This document shows positions 52,364 to 62,869 of a DNA stretch of 64,000 nucleotides, piece by piece. The position numbers and the translations under genes are program-made. Position 1 is the first letter of the stretch. Every line of letters begins with the position of its first letter. The DNA comes from Girardinichthys multiradiatus. Its lineage: Eukaryota > Chordata > Actinopteri > Cyprinodontiformes > Goodeidae. Location of the stretch: positions 4,483,859-4,547,858 of the forward strand of contig NC_061802.1 in NCBI RefSeq assembly GCF_021462225.1, read 5' to 3'. The notes beneath the pieces were generated by a model. It worked only from the letters and a program-made list of their open reading frames with translations, did no database searches and had not been told where the DNA came from.

Positions 52364-55300
52364 CTAAATGGAAAGAATAAAAGTGTTAAGTCATTATTAG
52401 TTGAGATTTGATCAAATAAAACCAAATAATTTGCAGGTTATTCTAGTTTACATACCTGTTTAATGAGCTCAATTAGGGTTCCATTGCTGACCTCTCCATA
52501 CGTTCTTAACCTCATATCTAGATGTATGAGATGCTCCAAGCCTGCAAAGATGTATATGTTTTAATCATTGAATAAATCTATATTTATTGTAGTTTTTTAA
52601 AATGTCTTATTTTTATGAAATATCACTGCAAGAATAAATTTGTTTTTTTTTAAAAAAAATTTGAGACATTGTACCGTGATCAGTAGGTGTTGGGGCTGCA
52701 GTTGGTGGAGAAGCAATTCTAGTTGTTGGAACAATGGTTGTAGTTGTGGGAGCAGCAGTTGTTGTTGAAGCATTTGAAGTTGTAGTTATAGGGGTTGTAG
52801 TTGTAGTTGTGGGGGCTGTAGTTGTAGTTGTGGGAGCTGCAGTTGTAGTTGTGGGAGCTGCAGTTGTTGAAGCATTTGAAGTTGTAGTTATAGGGGTTGT
52901 AGTTGTAGTTGTGGGGGCTGTAGTTGTAGTTGTGGGAGCTGCAGTTGTAGTTGTGGGAGCTGCAGTTGTAGTTGTGGGAGCTGCAGTTGTAGTTGTGGGA
53001 GCTGCAGTTGTAGTTGTGGGGGCTGCAGTTGTTGTTGAAGCATTTGAAGTTGTAGTTATAGGGGTTGTAGTTGTAGTTGTGGGGGCTGCAGTTGTAGTTG
53101 TGGGAGCTGCAGTTGTAGTTGTGGGAGCTGCAGTTGTAGTTGTGGGAGCTGCAGTTGTAGTTGTGGGAGCTGCAGTTGTAGTTGTGGGAGCTGCAGTTGT
53201 TGTTGAAGCATTTGAAGTTGTAGTTATAGGGGTTGTAGTTGTAGTTGTGGGGGCTGTAGTTGTAGTTGTGGGAGCTGCAGTTGTAGTTGTGGGAGCTGCA
53301 GTTGTAGTTGTGGGAGCTGCAGTTGTAGTTGTGGGAGCTGCAGTTGTAGTTGTGGGAGCTGCAGTTGTAGTTGTGGGAGCTGCAGTTGTAGTTGTGGGAG
53401 CTGCAGTTGTAGTTGTGGGAGCTGCAGTTGTTGTTGAAGCATTTGAAGTTGTAGTTATAGGGGTTGTAGTTGTAGTTGTGGGGGCTGTAGTTGTAGTTGT
53501 GGGAGCTGCAGTTGTAGTTGTGGGAGCTGCAGTTGTAGTTGTGGGAGCTGCAGTTGTAGTTGTGGGAGCTGCAGTTGTAGTTGTGGGAGCTGCAGTTGTA
53601 GTTGCGGGGGCTGCAGTTGTTGTTGAAGCATTTGAAGTTGTAGTTATAGGGGTTGTAGTTGTAGTTGTGGGGGCTGTAGTTGTAGTTGTGGGGGCTGTAG
53701 TTGTAGTTGTGGGAGCTGCAGTTGTAGTTGTGGGAGCTGCAGTTGTAGTTGTGGGAGCTGCAGTTGTAGTTGTGGGAGCTGCAGTTGTAGTTGTGGGAGC
53801 TGCAGTTGTAGTTGCGGGGGCTGCAGTTGTTGTTGAAGCATTTGAAGTTGTAGTTATAGGGGTTGTAGTTGTAGTTGTGGGGGCTGTAGTTGTAGTTGTG
53901 GGGGCTGTAGTTGTAGTTGTGGGAGCTGCAGTTGTAGTTGTGGGAGCTGCAGTTGTAGTTGTGGGAGCTGCAGTTGTAGTTGTGGGAGCTGCAGTTGTAG
54001 TTGTGGGAGCTGCAGTTGTAGTTGTGGGGGCTGCAGTTATTATTGGAACAGCGGTTGTAGTTGTTAGAGCAGCAGTTGTAGTTGTTGGTGAAACAGTTGT
54101 GGTTGTTGGAGCTGCAGTTGTAGTTGTGGGTGATGCAGTTATTGTTGGAACAGCGGTTGTAGTTGTTAGAGCAGCAGTTGTAGTTGTTGGTGAAACAGTT
54201 GTGGTTGTTGGAGCTGCAGTTGTAGTTGTGGGTGATGCAGTTATTGTTGGAACAGCGGTTGTAGTTGTTAGAGCAGCAGTTGTAGTTGATGGAGCAGCAG
54301 TTGTGGTTGTTGGTGAAACAGTTGTAGTTGTGGGAGCTGCAGTTATTGCTGTGGCTGTAGTTGTAGTTGTTGGAGAAGCTGTTGTAGTTGTTAGAGCAGC
54401 AGTTGTAGTTGATGGAGCAGCAGTTGTGGTTGCTGGAGCTGCAGTTGTAGTTGTGGTAGCTGCAGTTGTAGTTGTGGTGGCTGCAGTTATTGTTGGAACA
54501 GCGGTTGTAGTTGTTGGAGAAACAGTTGTGGTTGTTGGAGAAACACTTGTGGTTGTTGGAGCATTTGAAGCTGTTGGGGCTGTAGCTGTAGTTGTTGGAG
54601 AAGCTGTTGTAGTTGTGGTGGCTGCAGTTATTGTTGGAACAGCAGTTGTAGTTGTTGAAGCAGCAGTTGTGGTTTTTGGAGAAACACTTGTGGTTGTTGG
54701 AGCTGCAGTTGTTGAAGCATTTGAAGTTGTTGGGGCTGTAGTTGTAGTTGTTGGGGCTGCAGTTGTAGTTGTGGGAGCTGCAATTGTAGTTGTGGGAGCT
54801 GCAGTTATAGTTGTTGGAGCTGCAATTGTAGTTGTTGGAGCAGCAGTTATAGTTGTTGGAGCTGCAATTGTAGTTGTGGGAGCTGCAGTTATTGTTGGAA
54901 CAGCAGTTGTAGTTGTTGGAGAAACAGTTGTGGTTGTTGGAGAAACAGTTGTGGTTGTTGGAGCATTTGAAGCTGTTGGGGCTGTAGCTGTAGTTGTTGG
55001 AGAAGCTGTTACAGTTGTTGGAGCTGCAGTTATATTTGTTGGAGCTGCAGTTGTTGGGGCTGTAGTTGTAGTTGTTGGAGAAGCTGTTGAAGTTATTGGA
55101 GCAGCAGTTGTGGTTGTTGGAGCTGCAGCTGTAGTTGTGGGGGCTGCAGTTATTGTTGGAACAGCGGTTGTAGTTGTTGGAGCAGCAGTTGTGGTTGTTG
55201 GAGAAACACTTGTGATTGTTGGAGCTGCAGTTGTTGTTGAAGCATTTGAAGTTGTTGGGGCTGTAGTGGTAGTTGTTGGAGAAGCTGTTGAAATTGTTGG

Positions 55301-58300
55301 AGCAGCAATTGTGGTTGTTGGTGAAACAGTTGTGGTTGTTGGTGAAACAGTTGTGGTTGTTGGTGAAACAGTTGTGGTTGTTGGAGCTGCAGTTGTAGTT
55401 GTGGGAGCTGCAGTTGTAGTTGTGGTGGCTGCAGTTATTGTTGGAACACCTGTTGTAGTTGTTGGGCCTGCAGTTGTGGTTGGAGAAACAGTTATAGTTG
55501 TTGGAGAAGCTGTTGAAGTTGTTTGAGCAGCAGTTGTGGTTGTTGGAGCTGCAGTTGTAGTTGTGGGGGGTGCAGTTATTGTTGGAACAATGGTTGTAGT
55601 TGTGGGAGATGCAGTTATTGTTGGAACAGCGGTTGTAGTTGTTGGAGCTGCAGTTGTTGTTGAAGCATTTGAAGTTGTTGGGGCTGTAGTTGTAGTTGGA
55701 GAAACAGTTATAGTTGTTGGAGCTGCAGTTGTTGTTGGGGCTGTAGTTGTAGTTGTTGGAGAAGCTGTTGAAGTTGTTGGAGCAGCAGTTGTAGTTGTTG
55801 GAGCAGCAGTTGTGGTTGTCGGTGAAACAGTTGTGGTTGTTGGAGCAACAGTTGTAGTTGTGGGGGCTGCAGTTATTGTTGGAACAGCGGTTGTAGTTGT
55901 GGGAGATGCAGTTATTGTTGGAACAGCAGTTGTAGTTGTGGGAGATGCAGTTATTGTTGGAACAGCGGTTATAGTTGTTGGAGCAGCAGCTGTGGTTGTT
56001 GGAGCTGCGGTTGTTGTTGAAGCATTTGAAGTTGTTGGGGCTGTAGTTGTAGTTGTTGGAAAAGCTGTTGTTGGGGCTGTAGTTGTAGTTGTTGGAGAAG
56101 CTGTTGAAGTTGTTGGAGCAGCAGTTGTTGGAGCAGCAGTTGTAGTTGTTGGAGCAGCAGTTGTAGTTGTTGGAGCAGCAGTTGTGGTTGTTGGTGAAAC
56201 AGTTGTGGTTGTTGGAGCTGCAGTTGTAGTTGTGGGAGCTGCAGTTGTAGTTGTGGTGGCTGCAGTTATTGTTGGAACAGCTGTTGTAGTTGTTGGGCCT
56301 GCAGTTGTGGTTGGAGAAACAGTTATAGTTGTTGGAGCTACAGTTATAGTTGTTGGAGAAGCTGTTGAAGTTGTTGGAGCAGCAGTTGTAGTTGTTGGAG
56401 CAGCAGTTGTGGTTGTTGGAGCTGCAGTTATTGTTGGAACAATGGTTGTAGTTGTTGGAGTTGCAGTTATTGTTGGAACAGCGGTTGTAGTTGTTGGAGC
56501 AGCAGTTGTGGTTGTTGGAGAAACACTTGTGGTTGTTGGAGCTGCAGTTGTTGTTGAAGCATTTGAAGTTGTTGGGGCTGTAGTTGTAGTTGTTGGAGAA
56601 GCTGTTGTAGTTGTTGGAGCAGCAGTTGTTGGAGCTACAGTTATAGTTGTTGGAGAAGCTGTTGAAGTTGTTGGAGCAGCAGTTGTAGTTGTTGGAGCAG
56701 CAGTTGTGGTTGTTGGAGATGCAGTTATTGTTGGAACAGCAGTTGTAGTTGTGGGAGATGCAGTTATTGTTGGAACAGCGGTTATAGTTGTTGGAGCAGC
56801 AGCTGTGGTTGTTGGAGCTGCGGTTGTTGTTGAAGCATTTGAAGTTGTTGGGGCTGTAGTTGTAGTTGTTGGAAAAGCTGTTGTTGGGGCTGTAGTTGTA
56901 GTTGTTGGAGAAGCTGTTGAAGTTGTTGGAGCAGCAGTTGTTGGAGCAGCAGTTGTAGTTGTTGGAGCAGCAGTTGTAGTTGTTGGAGCAGCAGTTGTGG
57001 TTGTTGGAGAAACAGTTGTGGTTGTTGGAGCTGCAGTTGTAGTTGTGGGAGCTGCAGTTGTAGTTGTGGTGGCTGCAGTTATTGTTGGAACAGCTGTTGT
57101 AGTTGTTGGGCCTGCAGTTGTGGTTGGAGAAACAGTTATAGTTGTTGGAGCTACAGTTATAGTTGTTGGAGAAGCTGTTGAAGTTGTTGGAGCAGCAGTT
57201 GTTGGAGCTACAGTTATAGTTGTTGGAGAAGCTGTTGAAGTTGTTGGAGCAGCAGTTGTAGTTGTTGGAGCAGCAGTTGTGGTTGTTGGAGCTGCAGTTG
57301 TAGTTGTGGGGGGTGCAGTTATTGTTGGAACAATGGTTGTAGTTGTTGGAGTTGCAGTTATTGTTGGAACAGCGGTTGTAGTTGTTGGAGCAGCAGGTGT
57401 GGTTGTTGGAGAAACACTTGTGGTTGTTGGAGCTGCAGTTGTTGTTGAAGCATTTGAAGTTGTTGGGGCTGTAGTTGTAGTTGTTGGAGAAGCTGTTGTA
57501 GTTGTTGGAGCAGCAGTTGTTGGAGCTACAGTTATAGTTGTTGGAGAAGCTGTTGAAGTTGTTGGAGCAGCAGTTGTGGTTGTCGGTGAAACAGTTGTGG
57601 TTGTTGGAGCAACAGTTGTAGTTGTGTGGACTGCAGTTATTGTTGGAACAGCGGTTGTAGTTGTGGGAGATGCAGTTATTGTTGGAACAACGGTTGTAGT
57701 TGTTGGAGCAGCAGCTGTGGTTGTTGGAGAAACAGTTGTGGTTGTTGGAGCTGCAGTTGTTGTTGAAGCATTTGAAGTTGTTGGGGCTGTAGTTGTAGTT
57801 GTTGGAGAAGCTGTTGTTGGGGCTGTAGTTGTAGTTGTTGGAGAAGCTGTTGAAGTTGTTGGAGCAGCAGTTGTTGGAGCAGCAGTTGTAGTTGTTGGAG
57901 CAGCAGTTGTGGTTATCGGTGAAACAGTTGTGGTTGTTGGAGCTGCAGTTGTAGTTGTGGGAGATGCAGTTATTGTTGGAACAGCGGTTATAGTTGTTGG
58001 AGCAGCAGCTGTGGTTGTTGGAAAAACAGTTGTGGTTGTTGGAGCTGCAGTTGTTGTTGAAGCATTTGAAGTTGTTGGGGCTGTAGTTGTAGTAGTTGGA
58101 GAAGCTGTTGTAGTTGTTGGGGCTGCGGTTGTGGTTGGAGAAACAGTTATAGTTGGAGCTGCAGTTATAGTTGTTGGAGCTGCAGTTATAGTTGTTGGAG
58201 AAGCTGTTGTAGTTGTTGGAGAAGCTGTTGAAGTTGTTGGAGCAGCATTTGTAGTTGTGGGAGCTGCAGTTGTAGTTGTGGGGGCTGCAGTTATTGTTGG

Positions 58301-59244
58301 AACAGCGGTTGTAGTTGTTGGAGCAGCAGTTGTAGTTGTTGGAGAAACAGTTGTGGTTGTTGGAGCTGCAGTTGTAGTTGCGGGTGATGCAGTTATTGTT
58401 GGAACAGCGGTTGTAGTTGTTGGAGAAGCAGTTGTGGTTGTTGGAGAAACAGTTGTTGTTGGAGAAGCTGTTGAAGTTGTTGGATCTGCATTTATAGTTG
58501 ATGGAGCAGCAGTAGTGGTTGCTGGGGCTTCGGTAGTTGTTGGGGCAGCAGTTGTCTCTGGAGCAGCAGATGTAGTTGTTGAGGTTGCAACTGTAGTTGT
58601 TGGCGGTGCTGTAATTGGAGCTGCAGTTGTTTGGGCTGCAGTTGTAGTTGCTGGAGCAGCAGTCGTAGTTGTAGCAGCTTCAGTTATAGCTGTAGGGACT
58701 GTAGTTGTTTCTGCAAATGTGGTGATGATTTTTTTAGCAAAAAATATCTAGTGTTAAATGCCCCTGCACTAATCATTTTACTCAACTAATTTAAATACAT
58801 TTATTAATATTGATGAATCTCACAAAGTATTTTCGAACATAAAGAAAAGAAAAAAAATCTATTTGACAATTTTTTATGACTGGTATACACTTTTTTATTT
58901 TTAGAAATGCTTAAGGTAATTTAATTTAAAAAAAATGATTAATAGAAGTCTGGATTTTTCTATGTGGCATGTTAAGCACTATTAGAAGTTTCTTTTGTTT
59001 GTTTGAATATACAAGAGGACATTAAAACCAGGCGGAACATATTTCCTATTCTAATTAAACAATATTTAATGTTTTTGATACATTTAGTACTCTGTAAATA
59101 CTGTTTAGTAACTTCTACCGTGATCCTCACTTAAAAAAAACCCAAAAACAACAAATATAAAATCTATTGTGAATATTTACCCTGTCCGGAAGTTGCATGA
59201 ATATATCCAAGAAAACATAGGAAACTGATAATTCTCTTGTCCAT
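52283..59244 (-). CDS. Secreted mucin-like Ala/Pro/Thr repeat protein, about 2088 aa
   Basis: Four exons join in phase on the minus strand: 59244-59181, 58710-52675, 52541-52456, 52363-52283 (6267 nt). Exon 1 starts MDKRIISFLCFLGYI and ends HATSGQ, a signal peptide (basic start, hydrophobic core, small residues before the cut). Exon 2 is 6036 bp of uninterrupted frame made of Thr, Ala, Pro with Val, Ser and Ile. The basic unit is AAPTTTT, with variants such as TAPTTTT, SPTTTTV and VPTITA, ideal for O-linked glycans. Sixteen TSNASTT blocks give N-glycan sequons. I saw no Cys in the units I translated. Exons 3-4 add a 55-residue tail with two more NGT sequons and no membrane span, so the product is probably secreted, perhaps into mucus or an extracellular coat. 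I do not recognise an orthologue. The plus-strand frames across exon 2 (valine-rich, no signal, broken once by a TGA) are shadows of this gene. Confidence 0.82.
52456..52541 (-). CDS. Mucin-like gene, exon 3
   Basis: Encodes LEHLIHLDMRLRTYGEVSNG then TLIELIKQ. Acceptor tttgcag, donor gtatgt. Its non-repetitive, amphipathic composition argues for a small folded domain; the strand-then-helix pattern loosely recalls the start of a SEA-type module. Confidence 0.7.
52675..58710 (-). CDS. Mucin-like gene, exon 2: giant repeat exon
   Basis: Enters in phase 1 (GAA from G plus AA), reads TTTVPTAITEAATTTT at the start and PPTAAPTPTDH at the end. It stays open for 2011 codons because every indel among repeats is a multiple of three. 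The part at 58710-54030 uses diverse units; 54030-52740 is almost pure AAPTTTT in larger modules. Confidence 0.85.
52740..54040 (-). repeat. Homogeneous 21-bp tandem array in higher-order modules
   Basis: Coding 21-bp units (AAPTTTT) are punctuated by a module header encoding the TPITTTSNASTT block. The header word gaagcatttgaag occurs at 52767, 52869, 53037, 53205, 53436, 53625 and 53835. The intervals are 102, 168, 168, 231, 189 and 210 bp; all but the first are exact multiples of 21. Confidence 0.95.
54041..58640 (-). repeat. Diverse coding repeats with large internal duplications
   Basis: Mixed 15- to 24-bp coding units occur here, including words such as SPTTTTV, VPTITA and APTTSNASTT. 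The segments beginning near 55900 and near 56715 are near-identical over at least 600 bp at a distance of 813 bp. A further partial repeat lies 891 bp apart (for example 56436 and 57327). Confidence 0.92.
58711..59180 (-). other. Intron 1 of the mucin-like gene
   Basis: 470 bp, AT-rich, with donor gtaaat and acceptor tttgcag on the minus strand. No other feature seen. Confidence 0.7.
59181..59244 (-). CDS. Mucin-like gene, exon 1: signal peptide
   Basis: 21 codons plus one base. Lys3-Arg4 precede a hydrophobic core IISFLCFLGYI. Cleavage is likely after the HATSG segment. It is the only ATG with a signal-like frame in phase with the repeat exon. Confidence 0.78.
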
Positions 59245-59367
59245 GATGAATATAGTTGTCCTTTACACTGCTGTGTACAGATAGATCGTCTCTGTTGGTG
59301 TACCTGGTTAAGTTTGTGAAATGCTCCTCCCTCTGAGCAATAAAGAGGTAGTGACATGTCAGCAGTG

Positions 59368-59380
59368 AGAGGTGTTATAT
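59368..59380 (-). promoter_or_regulatory. Possible TATA box of the mucin-like gene
   Basis: Minus strand reads ttagaatataacacc, about 125 bp upstream of the ATG, a fair TATA match at a plausible distance. There is no other support. Confidence 0.3.
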
Positions 59381-59399
59381 TCTAATACCCTGACAAACC

Positions 59400-60302
59400 C
59401 AGGTAAAGTATGTAAGAAAATGACAAAATAAAATGTATGTCAAAAAGCTGAAAATGTGTAGGATAAACTGAAATGATCCAAGTAAATCATGTCTTTCACA
59501 ACTGGATGTTGATAAAAATTATGTCGAAAATTGAGAACTAATACTTTTTTGTAGTTATTCTTTTTTTAATTATTCATTAACCAATTTAGCAGAGCAGATT
59601 TGTAAATTAATAACCCTGTGTTTAATAATAAACATTTTACCTGAGTTATTAAGAACTGTTGTGTATGATTTCAGTTAAATGAACATTATGAGTATTGTTT
59701 TTCCTTTACACTTGCTTCACAGTTTTTCAACACAACAGCTTACTTTTTTTTCTATAACCTTATAAACGAATTAACCACAGTGTATATTTAGGGCATGTAA
59801 AATAAAATAACATGAGAAAAATGTTCAGCAAGTTGTAGCTCATCAACATTATCAAAATAGATTGTTTTTAAATCCATACTGCACAAACTTCTGGTGAAAT
59901 AGCAGCCAAATGTAAACATTTCCTAAAGCCTGACAACCAGCCACCAATACTTGTCTGGTATTTTATTAACTGCTTAATCAATAAAACAAAACCTGACAAT
60001 CAGCCATTTATAGCGAGGATAAATTGTGTTCTTGCACATATCACCTCTTTAATAATTGCTTTTTTTCTATAGATGCAGTTTGTTAAAATTTGTCAAATAA
60101 TACACACAGGGTGTGGATTATATAATTCCCTCTTAGGATCCATGTTTTGAAATACAAAGTTACCAGCACTGCTTATCCTCTTAAGATGCCATTACACTTT
60201 GTAAGCAAAGCTTTTACTGGAAATCTTTAGAGAAGTTGTCAAACTGGTTTTTTGTTTACACTGTGGATTTCAGTTCACTATAATTAAGATTTTTTTCTTA
60301 TC
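59400..60302. other. Spacer upstream of the mucin-like gene
   Basis: AT-rich; no gene or recognised repeat. Confidence 0.5.
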
Positions 60303-61389
60303 TACAAAGGTTGGACAATGAAACTGAAACACCTGGTTTTAGAACACAATAATTTATCAGTATGGTGTAGGCGCCTCCTTTTGCGGCCAATACAGCATCA
60401 GTTCGTCTTGGGAATGACATATACAAGTCCTGCACAGTGGTCAGAGGGATTTTAAGCCATTCTCCTTGCAGGATAGTGGCCAGGTCACTACGTGATACTG
60501 GTGGAGGAAAACGTTTCCTGACTCGCTCCTCCAAAACACCCCAAAGTGGCTCAATAATATTTAGATATGGTGACTGTGCAGGCCATGGGAGATGTTCAAC
60601 TTTCCTTTCATGTTCATCAAACCAATCTTTCACCAGTCTTGCTGTGTGTATTGATGCATTGTCATCCTGATACACGGCACCACCTTCAGGATACAATGTC
60701 TGAACCATTGGATGCACATGGTCCTCAAGAATGGTTTGGTAGTCCTTGGCAGTGACGCGCCCATCTAGCACAAGTATTGGGCCAAGGGAATGCCATAATA
60801 TGGCAGCCCAAACCATCACTGATCCACCCCCATGCTTCACTCTGGGCATGCAACAGTCTGGGTGGTACGCTTCTTTGGGGCTTCTCCACACCGTAACTCT
60901 CCCGGATGTGGGGAAAACAGTAAAGGTGGACTCATCATAGAACAATACATGTTTCACATTGTCCACAGCCCAAGATTTGCGCTCCTTGCACCATTGAAAC
61001 CGACGTTTGGCATTGGCATGAGTGACCAAAGGTTTGGCTATAGCAGCCCGGCCGTGTATATTGACCCTGTGGAGCTCCCGACGGACAGTTCTGGTGGAAA
61101 CAGGAGAGTTGAGGTGCACATTTAATTCTGCCATGATTTGGGCAGCCGTGGTTTTATGTTTTTTGGATACAATCCGGGTTAGCACCCGAACATCCCTTTC
61201 AGACAGCTTCCTCTTGCATCCACAGTTAATCCTGTTGGATGTGGTTTGTCCTTCTTGGTGGTATGCTGACATTACCCTGGATACCGTGGCTCTTGATACA
61301 TCACAAAGACTTGCTGTCTTGGTCACAGATGCGCCAGCAAGACGTGCACCAACAATTTGTCCTCTTTTGAACTCTGGTATGTCACCCAT
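60298..61389 (-). CDS. Tc1/mariner transposase, open frame of 363 aa
   Basis: Starts MGDIPEFKRGQIVGARLAGA, a first helix-turn-helix, then a second one around TTAAQIMAELN. Catalytic residues: D152 (LFYDESTF), D243 (VYQDDNASIH), E280 (YLNIIEPLW), with 36 residues between the last two, as in the DD36E branch. Block KHGGGSVMVWAA is present. Odd points: the SPDLNPIE motif is SPYLNIIE. The normal end after AAKGG is lost, so the frame runs through the terminal repeat and stops 7 bp outside the element, best explained by a one-base insertion near codon 335. The enzyme may be inactive. Confidence 0.9.
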   Translation of the reverse strand: MGDIPEFKRGQIVGARLAGASVTKTASLCDVSRATVSRVMSAYHQEGQTTSNRINCGCKRKLSERDVRVLTRIVSKKHKTTAAQIMAELNVHLNSPVSTRTVRRELHRVNIHGRAAIAKPLVTHANAKRRFQWCKERKSWAVDNVKHVLFYDESTFTVFPTSGRVTVWRSPKEAYHPDCCMPRVKHGGGSVMVWAAILWHSLGPILVLDGRVTAKDYQTILEDHVHPMVQTLYPEGGAVYQDDNASIHTARLVKDWFDEHERKVEHLPWPAQSPYLNIIEPLWGVLEERVRKRFPPPVSRSDLATILQGEWLKIPLTTVQDLYMSFPRRTDAVLAAKGGAYTILINYCVLKPGVSVSLSNLCR

Positions 61390-61575
61390 AATGTTGTGTG
61401 CATTTCAATATTTTGAGTAAAACTGTGCTCTTACCCTGCTAATTGAACCTTCACACTCTGCTCTTACTGGTGCAATGTGCAATCAATGAAGACTGGCTAC
61501 CAGGCTGGTCCAATTTAGACATGAAACCTCCCACACTAAAATGACTGGTGATTCAGTTTCATTGTACAACCGCTG
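60305..61575 (-). mobile_element. Tc1/mariner element, DD36E-type, near complete (about 1271 bp)
   Basis: Left inner end ggttggacaatgaaactgaa and the reverse of the right end (gcggttgtacaatgaaactg) are terminal inverted repeats, flanked by TA at 60303-60304 and 61576-61577. A single transposase frame fills the minus strand. It is a single, recent-looking copy between the mucin-like gene and the right edge. Confidence 0.9.
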
Positions 61576-61579
61576 TATG

Positions 61580-62100
61580 TTATCAAATACCAATATATGC
61601 ATGTTAATTTAGGATATGTTTTATTTGATCAACATGTTACTTTGGCAAATTAGTAATAACATTTGAATCTGACAGAGAATCTGTAAGGTTAGAAGAATGG
61701 CAAGGATCCTCTGACCTCCAAGACCTAAAGCTTATTAATAAAGATTGTGAAACTGTTTACCTTCAGTCAAAAGATGCAAATAACAGGCCATCTGATTGCT
61801 GTAATGCCAATAAAGATTTTTAAAGATCATTGAGAATGGTATAATAATCTTTAGATATCACTGAACTCTGCTATTTATGGGGATTAAGGTTTTTTCATGC
61901 AGCTACAGTGGAGAAAGAAAGGTGGGCCAAAGCCAAACCTTACGTCAGCATACATTTTTCAACAAAAATAAGGTATGTGGCTAAATATCACAACAACTCC
62001 AGTGACAAAGTGACTAACGTGACAAAACGTTTTCTGCAAAGTCTTATTTAAAAAATCCTAAACAACATTGGTCATTTGAAGTGGTTTTATTGTTGTATAT
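61580..62100. other. Spacer, no gene seen
   Basis: AT-rich with no recognised coding or repeat content. Confidence 0.5.
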
Positions 62101-62128
62101 TCCATCCATCCATCCATCCATCCATCCA
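62101..62128. repeat. (CCAT)n microsatellite
   Basis: Seven tandem tetranucleotides. Confidence 0.97.
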
Positions 62129-62129
62129 A

Positions 62130-62865
62130 GGTTCTTTGAGAAAACATAAGTAAGACTTTTTTTCTCAGACATTGAGAAATGTTTGAGGGTGCCAATTCAT
62201 TGGGTTAGAGGCATTTATCACAAAGTTCCATGAGATAATTGGGTTGACATTACAACGTGTGATCAATATCAAACTTGAAGGTGATCCCTGATGTCAAGAG
62301 AAATAAGAAATAGCATGCTCTTCAGATGGATTTTCGTCTGTCCTAATAAAATGACCCCTTTTCAGTCCCCTACAAACCTCCACCATGACACCAAATGCTT
62401 TTTAGCAGATAAGCAAAAGCATTTTACTATAGTAGAATTTACATATAGATGATGATAAGATAATTTACATGCCAGATTTGACCATTTTGACAATTGATCT
62501 TCATAATTATTGAAAATACATACCTAAACTTAAAACAACAACAATAAAAAACAGATGTGCCATAGTTTAAGTACATCTGTACAAAGTGGGCAGTAACATA
62601 GTGGTGCAATATTGGTGAAGGGACAAATTGACCCAGAGCCTCCAGCATTGCAGTGTGAACTGTAACTAACCATTCCCTATAGTAAAAAATATTCCAAAAC
62701 TGTATCTCTGAAATGTTTTAAATTCATTTTCATTAAGTTTTAAAACTTATGTATTAAACATGCTCTTTCATTGCTGGATCTTTGACATGTTGTATTATTT
62801 GTTTTCTCTTTACAGAACTTCCATAAACCTGTGAGATACTTACCTGTCAGGTGTAAATCAATGCT
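62130..62865. other. Spacer, no gene seen
   Basis: AT-rich; small minus-strand frames lack family resemblance. Confidence 0.5.
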
Positions 62866-62869
62866 GTTC

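Noticed and set aside
53224..53841. Minus-strand frames rich in Gln/Leu/Pro (QLPQLQL units)
   Set aside because: A third reading of the same 21-bp units, short and not linked to the signal exon in phase.
52675..58710. Possible antifreeze glycoprotein-like polyprotein
   Set aside because: The composition (Ala, Thr, Pro) is similar, but the unit is AAPTTTT rather than the Ala-Ala-Thr tripeptide of fish antifreeze glycoproteins, with no cleavage spacers.
52734..58751. Two plus-strand ORFs of 930 and 1071 codons, valine/glycine/alanine-rich
   Set aside because: They are the antisense of the Thr/Pro-rich minus-strand exon. Extreme Val content, no signal or domain, a TGA between them, and no plus-strand splice context.
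62101..62128. (CCAT)n as a CRISPR-like or regulatory array
   Set aside because: Simple tetranucleotide run with no spacers.
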